Notes: generated by a model not told the origin, from the letters alone. DNA of 64,000 nucleotides from CAYRQP01 sp964426545 (GCA_964426545.1 CAYRQP010000007.1:44415-108414), one strand, 5' to 3'; shown: positions 53,018 to 62,007, numbered from the stretch's first letter. Numbers and translations are program-made.

Positions 53018-54586
53018 ATGAAAATGACCGGCTTTGTAGAGACCTTCAGGGGAAATAGACTCCGCAGATTCGGAGTAACCCTTGCTGTTGTCTACTGTGT
53101 ACTGATGTGCTTCACTACAGTAAGCAAAGTCATTCCTGTCCGCGATGACAATATGTACATTTCGTCGGCAGTTCTTCTCGAAGAGTACACCCTCTATGAT
53201 GAATTTGCATATCTGCAAACACCTTACATGCCGTATATCTACAATGCCATGTTCAAACCGTTCGGTTATGGCAGACCGCTTCTCATCGGGAAGATATTCA
53301 AGTTTCTGCTTGCAATGGGTATTCTCGGACTAACCTATGTCCTGATAAAGAAACTGTCAGGAAGCAGGGGTATTTCACTGGCGTTCATACTTATTATGGT
53401 TAACAACCAGATATTCCAGTTCAACATACTCTTTGTGCGGAATTATGATCTTCCGCTGCTGCTTACACTTGGTGCGTTCGTTTACCTTCTCTCGGGTCGT
53501 GCTTCACCTGTGTGGAGTATAAGGAAGGCAATCGTCACGGGTGTTCTGTGCGGATTTTGCATTGGGATAAAACTCACATATGCACCGCTTCCCCTGGTTC
53601 TTCTCGTATCGATGGTACACGAAAACGGAATATCGAAAGCACTTCTGCGGTATTTTGTCGCCTTCAGTATCAGCATGATCGTTGTTCTCATTCCTGCAAT
53701 AGTAATTCTCATCCGGGTAGGATGGGACATTACATACTACAACAACCTGGGCTTCCACCTGCTGAACGCCGAGTGGTTCCGCGAACTTGCAGGAGACGAA
53801 GTAATAGCAACGAATGCTGCAATTACAGTATGGGAGAAAATAGAGTATTTCATATTTGTGCTGTTTCGAGAGTTTTCGAATGCGCTGCTAATGTTCCCGC
53901 TTCTTTTTGGAGCAGTGCTTCACAGGAAGCGATTAGGCGTGCTTCTACATAGCAGAGGAACTCACTTCTCGATGTTCCTGATGTTGTTCTTCATAGGGTT
54001 GCTGATGTTTTTTGCGGCTACACCGTCCTGGCACTGGTATCTCTATCTGGTTACATTTTCTGCTGTCATCCTCGCATCTGTCATTTGCGGTGATATGTCC
54101 ATTGAATTGAAACGGGTCATGAAAGTAATAATCTGGTCTATTGCCATCATTCTGATATGCTCACACATAGAAGCAGATATCAAAATTCTTGGGAATGCAT
54201 TCAAACCTTCCAAATGGGCGACAACTCAGGTTTATGATGACATGACAGCACTGAAGGAATTAGTACCGGATTCCGTCAGCATGCTTCCTATGGCAACTGT
54301 TCATACAGCCCTGGCACTCGAAGTCGGAATGGACATCTATCCTGAACTTGCCTGCGGTGACTTTACCTGCAGGACATCAGGTATGCTTACAGCGGAACAA
54401 AGGAGGAAATACAGTATTATCGACCCGACCGAATTCGATTCCCTGTTCGCAAAAAGACCGCCGTGTGCTATCCTTATCAACGAGCAACCCTGCGGGTGGG
54501 AGGTTCCATTGGAACGCTATGCAATCGAAAACGGATTCGAGAAGTACAGGTGGATGGATGGGTATAAGTTCTACGTAGCGAATTAA
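53018..54586 (+). CDS. GT39-like polytopic membrane glycosyltransferase (paralogue)
   Basis: 522 aa, a tandem duplicate of the preceding gene with the same landmarks: VRDDNMYISSAVLLEE, YLQTPYMPYIYN, FVRNYDLPLLLTLGAFVYLL and a C-terminal outer domain (ALEVGMDIYPELACGDFTCR, matching LEIGMNIYTEFSSGEFTCR in its neighbour). GGAGGGG lies five bases before the ATG. Conservation of the acidic loop in both copies suggests both are active and may differ in donor or acceptor. Confidence 0.85.
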   Translation: MKMTGFVETFRGNRLRRFGVTLAVVYCVLMCFTTVSKVIPVRDDNMYISSAVLLEEYTLYDEFAYLQTPYMPYIYNAMFKPFGYGRPLLIGKIFKFLLAMGILGLTYVLIKKLSGSRGISLAFILIMVNNQIFQFNILFVRNYDLPLLLTLGAFVYLLSGRASPVWSIRKAIVTGVLCGFCIGIKLTYAPLPLVLLVSMVHENGISKALLRYFVAFSISMIVVLIPAIVILIRVGWDITYYNNLGFHLLNAEWFRELAGDEVIATNAAITVWEKIEYFIFVLFREFSNALLMFPLLFGAVLHRKRLGVLLHSRGTHFSMFLMLFFIGLLMFFAATPSWHWYLYLVTFSAVILASVICGDMSIELKRVMKVIIWSIAIILICSHIEADIKILGNAFKPSKWATTQVYDDMTALKELVPDSVSMLPMATVHTALALEVGMDIYPELACGDFTCRTSGMLTAEQRRKYSIIDPTEFDSLFAKRPPCAILINEQPCGWEVPLERYAIENGFEKYRWMDGYKFYVAN

Positions 54587-54791
54587 AGGGACAGTATACT
54601 TAATTATGCATTTCGTACCCGACTTCACTTTTCCGCTTAAGACCTGACTGATTTACCAAATTCCTTTGTGGAATAAGTAACGTGTACAAGCATAGTGAAG
54701 TACAGTACTGGTTCATTACAGAACCATAATTAAGTATACTGTCCCTTTAATTCTCTGTAAAACACCAATTAAGTATACTGTCCCTTTAATT
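54581..54791. repeat. Three copies of a 26-28-bp GGGACAGTATACTTAATT element
   Basis: AATTAAAGGGACAGTATAC + TTAATTATG at 54581-54608 is repeated exactly in reverse at 54725-54752 and again, without the last bases, in reverse at 54766-54791. The forward copy contains the stop region of the GT39 paralogue, and the third lies just behind the SurA-like gene. Together they make a large inverted repeat around 116 bases, in a convergent intergenic space. Confidence 0.92.
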
Positions 54792-54796
54792 CGTTA

Positions 54797-56377
54797 TTAC
54801 CAGAGCGCAGGATCACCCGGCAAATCCGTAAGAGCCTCTTCGTTGATTTGCAGGTGATACTTCAATTCAAGTTCCTGCAGCCATTCCATCAAAGCAAGTT
54901 CTTCAAGGCGGACTCTTGCATTCTGTTCAAGAATCGGATAGCATTCTTCGAAAGAGGAAACTCTTTCAGGGATGACTTCCACCAACCTGAAAAGAGCACT
55001 TCCCTGAGATTCAGACAATGGGAAGGGGCCTATCCATTTGGATGTGTTGTCCGGATCAATATCGAATACATGTTCACCATATCCGCCCGGTACTTCTGCA
55101 ATTCCGACAGGGCGTGTAATACGGCTTCCGGATTCATCCGCAAGCAGATAATCATATCCCGGAAGGTCAGCAATAATATCAGTGTGGTCTCCAGCGGAAA
55201 CGGCTTCGTTGTATTCATCCTCACGCTCAAAAGGGAGCAGTGCTATTTCAATAATACGCCTTTCTTCGATTAGAGTGGGTGCGGTCATGTTCTCATATTC
55301 ATATTCTATATCCGCATCGGTTATTTCAACTCGTTCGTCCAGTATCTGTCCAACCAATTCTTCAGCGACCATCTCGAGTATCCATGATTCCGATTCCACA
55401 TAAAGTGAATCGACGATTTCAGGAGCTTCTTCTGTAAGCACATCATTGAGAATCTGATGGAGGAGCATATTGTCTATAAGAAAGTAAAGCCATTGCGGGG
55501 TTGACGGCTGAGTAGGCATTCGTGTTTCTGCAAACTCGATTTCGTACCTGAAGTTGCCGGCGGTCCAGTTCTGGAAATCCGACTCTATGATTACGGTATT
55601 GTCATCGATATCACAGTTGCCCGCATAGTATTCAGCCAGAGTAAGAACAGCTGCAGAGTCAATTACAATGCTGTAATCAGCGAACATCGATTCCTGCCAG
55701 TCGATATATTGCCGTCTCACACGTCCCTGTGAGATTTTAGAGACAGCCATGTTCTCGAAAGATATGGTATCGGCAATTGCTTCCGCTACCAGAGCAGGAG
55801 AGGTAACCACGATTGAGTCAAGCCTGACTGTTATACCGTCTGTAGTTTCTCCGGTGTCTCCAACCGCAAGTGAGTCAAGACAGAATGCGAGTTCGAAGGG
55901 CAGTTCTGCAAGATGGTCCGGTCCTTCTTCAATAGCAATTTGTCCATTTGGATTTAAGGTATACCAGACAGATGTCCCCACGAGCATCCGGTAGTTGTCG
56001 AGGTCTTCATCTGTCACATTTTCAACTGCAATCGATGAGAGAACTTCCCTGCAGGCTATAGCACCTTCAATTCGTCGCCAGAGATTTCCGAATGCTATTA
56101 TGCGTTCATCATCGAAATTTCCGCAATAATCAAGCTCTTTTTCTATCATTTCCCGTCTCGAAATGGCAACAGTATAGTCTCCAACAGGGTTGTCGTTAGA
56201 CAAAAATCGTTCACGCCCTGCATCGTCGAGAGCCCGCCACTCCTCACCTATCTCTCCAGCTGTCAGAGTATTCCCGTCGACTGAAATCAGCCATAAGTCG
56301 TTTGTATGAGGATTGGAACCGCAGGCAATAAGAGTAAGCAACAGTATAAATAATGAAACAAACATGTATTTTCTCAA
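54797..56377 (-). CDS. SurA/PpiC-like lipoprotein
   Basis: 526 aa. A lipoprotein signal ends at LLLTLIAC. The start is TTG 56377, six bases after GGAGG. The layout resembles SurA-like chaperones: an N-terminal helical part (about 40-110), a long middle, a parvulin-like segment (about 360-470, RRIIEIALLPFEREDEYNEA, GPFPLSESQGSALFRLVEV) and a C-terminal helix (WLQELELKYHLQINEEAL). It most likely assists folding of exported or outer-membrane proteins in the periplasm. Catalytic proline-isomerase residues cannot be confirmed, so it may be a pure chaperone. Confidence 0.72.
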   Translation of the reverse strand: MRKYMFVSLFILLLTLIACGSNPHTNDLWLISVDGNTLTAGEIGEEWRALDDAGRERFLSNDNPVGDYTVAISRREMIEKELDYCGNFDDERIIAFGNLWRRIEGAIACREVLSSIAVENVTDEDLDNYRMLVGTSVWYTLNPNGQIAIEEGPDHLAELPFELAFCLDSLAVGDTGETTDGITVRLDSIVVTSPALVAEAIADTISFENMAVSKISQGRVRRQYIDWQESMFADYSIVIDSAAVLTLAEYYAGNCDIDDNTVIIESDFQNWTAGNFRYEIEFAETRMPTQPSTPQWLYFLIDNMLLHQILNDVLTEEAPEIVDSLYVESESWILEMVAEELVGQILDERVEITDADIEYEYENMTAPTLIEERRIIEIALLPFEREDEYNEAVSAGDHTDIIADLPGYDYLLADESGSRITRPVGIAEVPGGYGEHVFDIDPDNTSKWIGPFPLSESQGSALFRLVEVIPERVSSFEECYPILEQNARVRLEELALMEWLQELELKYHLQINEEALTDLPGDPALW

Positions 56378-56448
56378 AAGGCACCTCCAGTATACGGTAA
56401 TTCAAATCAACCATAAATATAATCAAATATGGAGAAATCAAAGAGAAA

Positions 56449-56471
56449 GGGGAAGAACTGGGTCCTTCCCC
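56449..56471 (-). terminator. Terminator behind the 56.5 kb TWG-tail gene
   Basis: GGGGAAG (56449-56455) pairs with CTTCCCC (56465-56471); on the minus strand a T-rich run follows. It lies 21 bases after the stop of the gene at 56492. Confidence 0.75.
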
Positions 56472-56491
56472 CAATAGTTACACAGAAGTTA

Positions 56492-57169
56492 TTAGAATAT
56501 TGCCTTGATGGTTCCCCATGTTTCGGAATCCAAAGCACCCTGCGAAGTTCCATCTAAACGCATGAAGCAGTCATATGGGTGTCCGAACTGGTCGATGCTT
56601 GGAACCCAGGAAAGACCGTCGTCCATGCTGAAGTAACACATGTTATTGCCCATACTTTGATCTGAAACGAGCCAATAATCCTTACCCTGTCCATAAGACT
56701 GAACTGTAAGCCAGTAGCATTTGTCTGCATTTGCCCTGAAGTACTGGTCCTCGGTCAATGCCGCTGTCGAATGCCAGCAGATAAACCCCTCAAATGTAAA
56801 ACCGGTATCTTCATGAGTGAGATCTTCAACAACTTCAGCCCAGAGGATGCCGGTACCGGGACCGTGTCCGCCCGTGTCATCGCGGATCTCGAAGTCGAGA
56901 ATATCCGTATTTCCGTCAGAATAGACTATCCAGATATCGATTACTTCAAGTATGTAATCTTCTCCCGGGATGAAATCATCTGCGCAGGCCATCAGTTCAG
57001 AATAACTGACGGGAATCATGTCGGTCAGTTGATCGAAGTCGAAAGGGTGTTCGAAGAGGAAACCGTCTGCAGCCGGTGTTGGTTCAGCAACAGTGCATTG
57101 TTCCGGTTGAGAATTGTCTGCCAAAACAATGGATACGGACAGAATCAGTAAGAGGATTAAGAATTTCAT
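56492..57169 (-). CDS. Secreted TWG-tail protein, group B
   Basis: 225 aa with a signal peptide (MKFLILLLILSVSIVLA) and AAGGAAG before ATG 57169. The body has DGFLFEHPFDFDQLTD, CADDFIPGEDY, IWIVYSDGNTDILDFEIRDD, TGGHGPGTGILWAEV and an Asp-box-like SMDDGLSW. The tail is LDSETWGTIKAIF. It is a clear paralogue of the gene at 57328-58050 and shares the DGxL/F-x-x-P-F-D, ADDF and Asp-box landmarks with group A. It has its own terminator, so it is likely a single-gene unit. Confidence 0.82.
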   Translation of the reverse strand: MKFLILLLILSVSIVLADNSQPEQCTVAEPTPAADGFLFEHPFDFDQLTDMIPVSYSELMACADDFIPGEDYILEVIDIWIVYSDGNTDILDFEIRDDTGGHGPGTGILWAEVVEDLTHEDTGFTFEGFICWHSTAALTEDQYFRANADKCYWLTVQSYGQGKDYWLVSDQSMGNNMCYFSMDDGLSWVPSIDQFGHPYDCFMRLDGTSQGALDSETWGTIKAIF

Positions 57170-57278
57170 ATTTCTTCCTTTAAGTTAAAGTGATATACCA
57201 ATTGCGTACATAGATATAAATACTAAGGAATCCCCTTAAAAGAAAGAGCAGAATAGTTTTGGTTGAAACAAAGAAAAA

Positions 57279-57302
57279 GGGGAAGAGCTGAAACTCTTCC
57301 CC
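57279..57302 (-). terminator. Terminator behind the 57.3 kb TWG-tail gene
   Basis: GGGGAAGAG and CTCTTCCCC form a perfect 9-bp stem, with TTTTTCTTTG following on the minus strand. It lies 26 bases past the stop at 57328. Confidence 0.85.
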
Positions 57303-57327
57303 TAAGAAGTAACAATAGCAATGATGT

Positions 57328-58008
57328 TTAGAATATGGCTTTAATAGCTCCCCATGTCTCGGAATCCAGTGCACCAATAGGTTCTCCATCGAGGATCATG
57401 AACTGGTCATATGCAACCCCCCACTGATCATAACTGGATATCCAGCTGATTCCGTCATCCTGACTGAAGTAGGACATGTTATTGCCCATGCACAGGTCTG
57501 AGCAGAGCCAGTAATCAGTTCCCATACCATGCGACTGTACAACCAGCCAGAGGGTGACATCTCTTATTACCCTGAAATACTGTTCTTCACTCAATACAGC
57601 GGTTGTATACCACAGAACATATCCCCAGTTTGTATACCCGGTGTCTTCGTGCTCAAGGTCCTCGACCGAAACTTGCCACAACAAACCTGTATCGGGTCCT
57701 GAACCGCCTGTGTCAGTACGGAGTTCGAAGTCGAGAGTTTCTGTGTTGCCATCCGAATAGATTGCCCAGAGGTAGATGAGCCGAAGATCGTAATCTTCAG
57801 CCGGGATAAAATCATCTGCCATAGCCCACATGTTAGATGCCGTTATGCCAAGCCCATTGGTCAGAATATTGTAATCGAAAGGGTGTTCGAAGAGGAAACC
57901 ATCGGTTCCCCCAGCCGGCTGACCAACCGGTTCGATTCGTCCGAGATTAGAATCATCTGCCAGGGCAAAAGACACGATAAGAACAGATACGAAAAGTAAG
58001 AGTTTCAT
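57328..58008 (-). CDS. Secreted TWG-tail protein, group B
   Basis: 226 aa from ATG 58008, chosen because AGGAGG lies eight bases upstream and the signal peptide (MKLLLFVSVLIVSFALA) starts there; an upstream start at 58050 would add 14 unlikely residues. The body includes DGFLFEHPFDYNILTNG, MADDFIPAEDY, LWAIYSDGNTETLDFELRTD, TGGSGPDTGLLWQVSVEDLE, SQDDGISW and QFMILDG. The tail is LDSETWGAIKAIF. It is paralogous to the gene at 56492. Exported; function unknown. Confidence 0.83.
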   Translation of the reverse strand: MKLLLFVSVLIVSFALADDSNLGRIEPVGQPAGGTDGFLFEHPFDYNILTNGLGITASNMWAMADDFIPAEDYDLRLIYLWAIYSDGNTETLDFELRTDTGGSGPDTGLLWQVSVEDLEHEDTGYTNWGYVLWYTTAVLSEEQYFRVIRDVTLWLVVQSHGMGTDYWLCSDLCMGNNMSYFSQDDGISWISSYDQWGVAYDQFMILDGEPIGALDSETWGAIKAIF

Positions 58009-58109
58009 TGTTTTCCCTCCTGAAAAATTTGAGAACTTACCACACAACAATTAGCAAACAAATAATAACAAGAAACACAGTGACATGCAAACCCCTACAG
58101 AAAGAAAAA

Positions 58110-58129
58110 GGGGGAGAAAATTCTCCCCC
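58110..58129 (-). terminator. Terminator behind the 58.2 kb TWG-tail gene
   Basis: GGGGGAGA and TCTCCCCC pair over a short AAAT loop, followed on the minus strand by TTTTTCTTTC. It lies 24 bases after the stop at 58154. Confidence 0.85.
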
Positions 58130-58153
58130 TCAAAACAAGACTGTTTTAGTGGA

Positions 58154-59002
58154 TTAGAATAAAGTTTTGATGGTTCCCCATGTTTCGCTGTAAAGCGCAC
58201 CACTGTCGTTAACTTCCCAGCAGAAGACACCGTCGGGTGTCGACTGTGCGAGTACCCAGAGCTGATTGGTTCCGTCGAATGGAGCCATTGTACATCCGCC
58301 TGAAATTTCATCTTCGGGAAGAAGTGAATACGCAGCGATCAAATCACCGTCCATGTCAATCTGATAGAGAGCTCCATCATAGGAAGCGGTTGAAATATAG
58401 ATGCAATCTCCAACAGAATCATAAGCACCGCCATAGCATCCGCCGTTTGCAACAGCAGTCGACCATGCACTGTAGTTTGCCGTGCTTCCGGAAATACCGT
58501 CCCACTCCACCTGATAGATGGTCTCTTCGAAACTTCCTGTGTAGAAATATGTTCCGTCGAAAGCCTGAACCCTATTGGGGTTGACTGCACCACAGGTGTA
58601 GGAACCTACCTTCTCATAGGTTGTGATGTCATAATAATCTACAGTATTGCTTTGGCTTCCAAACATGTATGTGCCGTTGCTGCACATGTCGCGGAGACCC
58701 CATCCGGACGTTCCGTTCTGCATCACGGAGGTTACGAGCGTGTGCGGAGATGTAAGTGTAATGATAAGTATCATGTTGTCTCCAACACCACCTGCATCTG
58801 CAGCATCCGTGACCCAGAGGTTAGTACCATCATAGCCAAGTCCGACACAGTATACTGAGGAACCGAGGTCCTCAACCGAGAAATAGTCGAGCTGAGTGAA
58901 ATCAGCATCGGTTTGAGTTGTTCCAATCCGAGGGCTCACATCTTCAGTCTGAAGAGCGAAGACGAGTCCTACAGTAAGGACAAGAAAAAGAATATAGCGC
59001 AT
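58154..59002 (-). CDS. Secreted propeller-like protein with TWG tail
   Basis: 282 aa from ATG 59002, with AAAGGAG five bases upstream and the signal peptide MRYILFLVLTVGLVFA at the start. The body is unlike groups A and B: repeated blade-like segments such as GLGYDGTNLWVTDAADAGG, GLRDMCSNGTYMFG, AFDGTYFYTGSFEETIYQ and GAYDSVGDCIYIST suggest a beta-propeller. Yet the C-terminus is ALYSETWGTIKTLF, almost the same as in group B. A shared tail on an unrelated body is the best evidence in the window that the tail is a separate signal. Confidence 0.82.
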   Translation of the reverse strand: MRYILFLVLTVGLVFALQTEDVSPRIGTTQTDADFTQLDYFSVEDLGSSVYCVGLGYDGTNLWVTDAADAGGVGDNMILIITLTSPHTLVTSVMQNGTSGWGLRDMCSNGTYMFGSQSNTVDYYDITTYEKVGSYTCGAVNPNRVQAFDGTYFYTGSFEETIYQVEWDGISGSTANYSAWSTAVANGGCYGGAYDSVGDCIYISTASYDGALYQIDMDGDLIAAYSLLPEDEISGGCTMAPFDGTNQLWVLAQSTPDGVFCWEVNDSGALYSETWGTIKTLF

Positions 59003-59095
59003 TTGTACTCCTTTCGTGTTGTTACCAATATACACTTACAATTTTATCAAATACGGCGGGATTGTCAAGTATTGAAATTCCGGAAGAAAATTCAC

Positions 59096-60901
59096 TTATT
59101 CGACTGCAGTAAAGAAGTTCATACACTTGTCATTCGGAAGTTTCCGGGCAATTGACAATAATGGATAATATGCCGAGTCAGATGCTGATACAGCATAAAG
59201 ACAATTTCCTGCTTCCATTAGAAGATCTCCGGCTTCCCCGGGGTATTCGTCGATAAACCGGACGGAAAGATCCAATAGTCTGTATGCCCATACGGATGCA
59301 ATCTCTTTATTTCCGAGTGGCACAAAGTCACATAATCCCTTTAGCGAAGCGGCAAGAAACAGACAATCTTCTAAATCATCCGGCAGTATGGATGCGGCAT
59401 TCACTGCGAGAATGCATCTCTCAGGAAGAGTGACAGGTGATGTCCGAAGAGCCATGAACCAAGCACTCGCAGCGTTTTCGGAGTTTCCTCCTGCTTCTGC
59501 CAGTCTTTTCCATCCCCGCCAGTATCCCGGATACAGAGAATTGAAATCAGAATATGCTTCGCGGGATGCAAGCACAGCCCCCTGCTCCATCCGCGATGCT
59601 CCAAGTAAAAGAAGATTCCGCTCTTCGAAGGGAATTAATTTATTCGACTTTTCGAATAATTCCGAAGCTGCACCCGGATCTCCAGCAATGGCAGTTATTC
59701 TGCCTTTCTCCATGAGATGATAACCGTGTATGACTGCTCCCGCCCAAAGCAAACCGGCAGCCAGCACAACTATTGGCAGAACAGCAGGGATATTGACAGT
59801 GCTTCGTTTCCCAAAACTACCCGCAGCCGAAACAAGGCAGAATACAATTGGTATTGCTCCAAGGGGCGTTGCAAGCGGAAGGTCGACTAAAAGGAACGGC
59901 AATGCACAAACAAAAAACGCCCCTGCCCACAGAGAAAAGTTCCTTTTAAGAAGAAACCATCCAATCATCAATAATGCAAGAAGCCCTGGAATTCCCATTT
60001 CGACAACCGGAGTCAAAAACTCTGAGTGAAGAAAATCGATTCGAGTGTCAGGATCTCCTATGAGCAACTGAGCTTCTTCACCCGTATCCTGCAGGAGCGT
60101 CAACCGTGATTGTCCCACACCTGTGCCCAATGGAAGACTTTTCTCTAACTGCTTCAATCCGCCACTCCATGTTCTGCTTCGCAGTTCAAGCGTCGGATAC
60201 ACTTCTCCCGCAAGATTTGGAAGAACAGTAATGACGATCTGACCGGATAACAGAATGCACAGCATGAATACAGGGTGTATCCTCCACCGCCGTGAGATAA
60301 GAAGCCAGATAATTCCAAGTAATAGTGCAATCCATGCGGTGTAGAATGATGTGAGGTACAATCCGACGGCTATTATCAATCCTGCAGTAACCCTAATAAT
60401 TATGTCTTTGAAGCCAATCCCTGCGGTAGCAGCAAGAAGCCCTGCGGCAAAAAGCGGACCCAAGCGGTTTGGGTTACCTGCAGGTAGGTTATTGTTCATC
60501 ACGAACATCAGAAATGTAGCAATAACAGCGGTAAGGACCAATCCCCTGAAGACCGGTTCAATACCATATCTCTTAATTATTCCTACACCGCCGATTATCA
60601 TCGCACCGAAGGAAAACCATCTTACACAAGGGACTATTCCCTGAAGGGGGATGGCGGTCCAGAGGGAGGAGATTAGAGGAGTCAATGCTATCAGAATACC
60701 CGCATAGAAGTAACCTACCGGTATAGTCTTTCTGCCTGTGAGAAGCAGTATTCCAGCAAGAACGGGGTAAACGGCAAGGCGGCTTGTAAGAGTGGTGTCG
60801 AATAGTCCCGGAATAACAAAGCAGACAGACAGCACCAAAACTGCAGATGTAATTAGAAACCCGGAATTTGTATACAGTCGACGGATGTCTGTTTTTACCA
60901 T
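59096..60901 (-). CDS. O-antigen ligase/polymerase-like membrane protein
   Basis: 601 aa. About 12 membrane helices fill residues 15-390, with a large outer loop (about 225-300) containing SRTWSGGLKQLEKSLPLGTG and DFLHSEFLTPVVEMGIPG, the conserved H-S/N-E pattern of the O-antigen ligase (Wzy/WaaL) family. A C-terminal helical part of about 190 residues looks TPR-like (ASELFEKSNKLIPFEERNLL, then YPGYWRGWKRLAEAGG). It probably joins or polymerises lipid-linked glycans at the outer face of the inner membrane. AAGGG lies six bases before the ATG. It follows the butyrate kinase gene by nine bases. Confidence 0.87.
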   Translation of the reverse strand: MVKTDIRRLYTNSGFLITSAVLVLSVCFVIPGLFDTTLTSRLAVYPVLAGILLLTGRKTIPVGYFYAGILIALTPLISSLWTAIPLQGIVPCVRWFSFGAMIIGGVGIIKRYGIEPVFRGLVLTAVIATFLMFVMNNNLPAGNPNRLGPLFAAGLLAATAGIGFKDIIIRVTAGLIIAVGLYLTSFYTAWIALLLGIIWLLISRRWRIHPVFMLCILLSGQIVITVLPNLAGEVYPTLELRSRTWSGGLKQLEKSLPLGTGVGQSRLTLLQDTGEEAQLLIGDPDTRIDFLHSEFLTPVVEMGIPGLLALLMIGWFLLKRNFSLWAGAFFVCALPFLLVDLPLATPLGAIPIVFCLVSAAGSFGKRSTVNIPAVLPIVVLAAGLLWAGAVIHGYHLMEKGRITAIAGDPGAASELFEKSNKLIPFEERNLLLLGASRMEQGAVLASREAYSDFNSLYPGYWRGWKRLAEAGGNSENAASAWFMALRTSPVTLPERCILAVNAASILPDDLEDCLFLAASLKGLCDFVPLGNKEIASVWAYRLLDLSVRFIDEYPGEAGDLLMEAGNCLYAVSASDSAYYPLLSIARKLPNDKCMNFFTAVE

Positions 60902-60910
60902 GTATGACCC

Positions 60911-61996
60911 TTACGGGTTATATGTCTTCGCTTCTTCTTCTCCGCGGAGGACTCTCAGCGCACCGAGGGCGAGAGATTCCATCTCTTTTTCCCCCGGATA
61001 AACAAGAACGTCTGCAATGAAACTGACTCTCTCCCTTATCCAGCCGACAAAGGTCTTGTCATAAGCAATTCCGCCCGTGAGAATGATGGCATCGACTTTT
61101 CCCTTCAGCACAGGTGCCAGGCACCCGATCTCCTTGCTTATCTGATATGCCATTGCCTTGTAGGGCAGGATATATTTGTGATCGCCCTCTGCCACTTTAT
61201 CCTCAACGAATCTCATGTCATTTGTCCCGAGGTATGCGACGATGCCGCCTTTGCCCTTTATCATCTTCTTTACTTCGGCAAAGGTGTAATCGCCGGAAAA
61301 ACAGAGAGTCGCAAGATCAGCAGATGGGAGTCCGCCCGCCCGCTCAGGGGTGAAAGGACCGTCACCGTTGAGAGCGTTGTTGACATCGATGACCTTCCCA
61401 AGGCAGTGTGCCCCGACTGAAATACCCCCGCCCAGGTGTACTACAATGAGGTGGGCCTCTTTATACTTTATTCCAATATCAGCACACGCTTTCCGCGCTA
61501 CCGCCTTCTGGTTCAGGGCGTGAAAAATAGAACGCCTTCTGAGAAGCGGGTGTCCGCTGAATCGTGCAAGCGGCTGCATTTCATCCACAACTACCGGGTC
61601 GACAATAAAGGATGGGCAGTCTGAGAACTTTGCAAGTTCATGTGCAATGGGGGCACCGAGATTGGATACATGTTCTCCCTGCACTCCGCTGCGAAGGTCT
61701 GAGAGCAGTCTGTCATCGACATCATAAGTACCTCCTGCAACTGGATAGACAAGACCGCCCCTGCCGACGATTGCGTCGAATGAGGAGAATGGGAATCCGG
61801 CATTCTCGAGTTCATCTTCAATAATCTCTTCGCGGAATTCATACTCTTCATAGATATGCTCGAAAACAGCAAGATCTTCCTCTGAATGCGATATATTGGT
61901 CTCCCAAATTTCTTCTTCATTCTCGAAAACAGAAATCTTTGTAGATGTGGAACCGGGATTGATGGCAAGAATCCGGAAAGTATCTGGCATTTTCAT
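60911..61996 (-). CDS. buk: Butyrate kinase
   Basis: 361 aa acetate/butyrate kinase-type (ASKHA) enzyme. It has ILAINPGSTSTKISVF near residue 9, VGRGGLVYPVAGGTY near 79, VVHLGGGISVGAH near 200 and ILTGGIAYDK near 312, all in the butyrate kinase form rather than acetate kinase. The reaction is butyryl phosphate + ADP to butyrate + ATP, giving energy in fermentation; some relatives act on branched-chain acids. No phosphotransbutyrylase gene adjoins it in this window. A second ATG at 61990 is an alternative start. Confidence 0.95.
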   Translation of the reverse strand: MKMPDTFRILAINPGSTSTKISVFENEEEIWETNISHSEEDLAVFEHIYEEYEFREEIIEDELENAGFPFSSFDAIVGRGGLVYPVAGGTYDVDDRLLSDLRSGVQGEHVSNLGAPIAHELAKFSDCPSFIVDPVVVDEMQPLARFSGHPLLRRRSIFHALNQKAVARKACADIGIKYKEAHLIVVHLGGGISVGAHCLGKVIDVNNALNGDGPFTPERAGGLPSADLATLCFSGDYTFAEVKKMIKGKGGIVAYLGTNDMRFVEDKVAEGDHKYILPYKAMAYQISKEIGCLAPVLKGKVDAIILTGGIAYDKTFVGWIRERVSFIADVLVYPGEKEMESLALGALRVLRGEEEAKTYNP

Positions 61997-62007
61997 CCAA
62001 TTCGTTA

